A stretch of 6,202 nt of DNA from assembly GCF_001557215.1 (NCBI RefSeq), contig NZ_LSJM01000308.1, positions 1-6,202 of the forward strand, read 5' to 3'. Source of the DNA: Sphingomonas sp. CCH9-E2 (GTDB lineage: Bacteria > Pseudomonadota > Alphaproteobacteria > Sphingomonadales > Sphingomonadaceae). Under the pieces are notes generated by a model. It was not told the DNA's origin. It did not search any database and saw nothing but the letters and a program-made list of their open reading frames with translations. The position numbers were made by a program, and so were the translations under genes. Every line of letters starts with the position of its first letter. The first letter of the stretch is position 1. Below are positions 6,160 to 6,202 of this stretch, one piece after another.

Positions 6160-6202
6160 CCTCCCCCTCCGTCGCCTTCGGCGCCACCTCCCCCTTGCGG
6201 GG
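6160..6202 (-). repeat. REP-like structured repeat, copy 2 (inverted, cut by window end)
   Basis: The reverse complement of 6160-6202 aligns with 6082-6124 over 43 bases with 36 matches and no gaps. The two copies face each other with a 35-base spacer (6125-6159). The small inner stem is kept with a GAA loop in place of GCA, and the CCTCCCCC-ttgc-GGGG hairpin (6187-6202) runs off the window edge. Together the copies could also fold into one long hairpin. Confidence 0.8.

Overview
The window reads as high-GC chromosomal DNA from an alphaproteobacterium, most likely a sphingomonad. The supporting signs are a TIGR02186/Alph_Pro_TM protein (a family known from alphaproteobacteria), a typical alphaproteobacterial omega subunit (rpoZ), a CTTGAC/CTAGAT-type promoter, and a GGGGGAGG-rich hairpin repeat of a kind I recall from sphingomonad genomes. 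The assignment is by recognition, not by a search.

There are six protein genes. Read along the minus strand from right to left, rpoZ (4370-4714) comes first with its own promoter and a strong intrinsic terminator. After a 166-base gap holding two inverted repeats comes a probable four-gene operon. It contains an NfrB-like membrane glycosyltransferase (2827-4203), a proline-rich membrane-anchored protein resembling the C-terminal part of NfrA (1811-2830), a TauE/SafE-family transporter (829-1743), and a TIGR02186 membrane-anchored periplasmic protein (65-832). The first and second genes overlap by 4 bases (GTGA), and the third and fourth overlap by 4 bases (ATGA). A 67-base gap separates the two pairs, so they may be one transcript or two units. 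On the plus strand, divergent from rpoZ, lies a two-HKD-motif phospholipase D/cardiolipin synthase-like gene (4846-6066). It is followed within 12 bases by an inverted pair of structured repeats that runs to the window end.

Functionally, the glycosyltransferase and NfrA-like gene look like a reduced polysaccharide synthesis and export pair. E. coli NfrB and NfrA make and export an exopolysaccharide under c-di-GMP control, but here the glycosyltransferase lacks the C-terminal c-di-GMP-binding region and the partner has no room for the large TPR part of NfrA. The TauE-TIGR02186 pair is probably a transport unit for a small anion (sulfur or organosulfonate type) with an exported accessory protein. 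The PLD enzyme probably acts in phospholipid metabolism. The points most worth following are the reduced NfrAB-like pair and the repeat pair at the right end, whose two copies differ by compensating base-pair changes. No mobile element, CRISPR array, tRNA or rRNA is visible.
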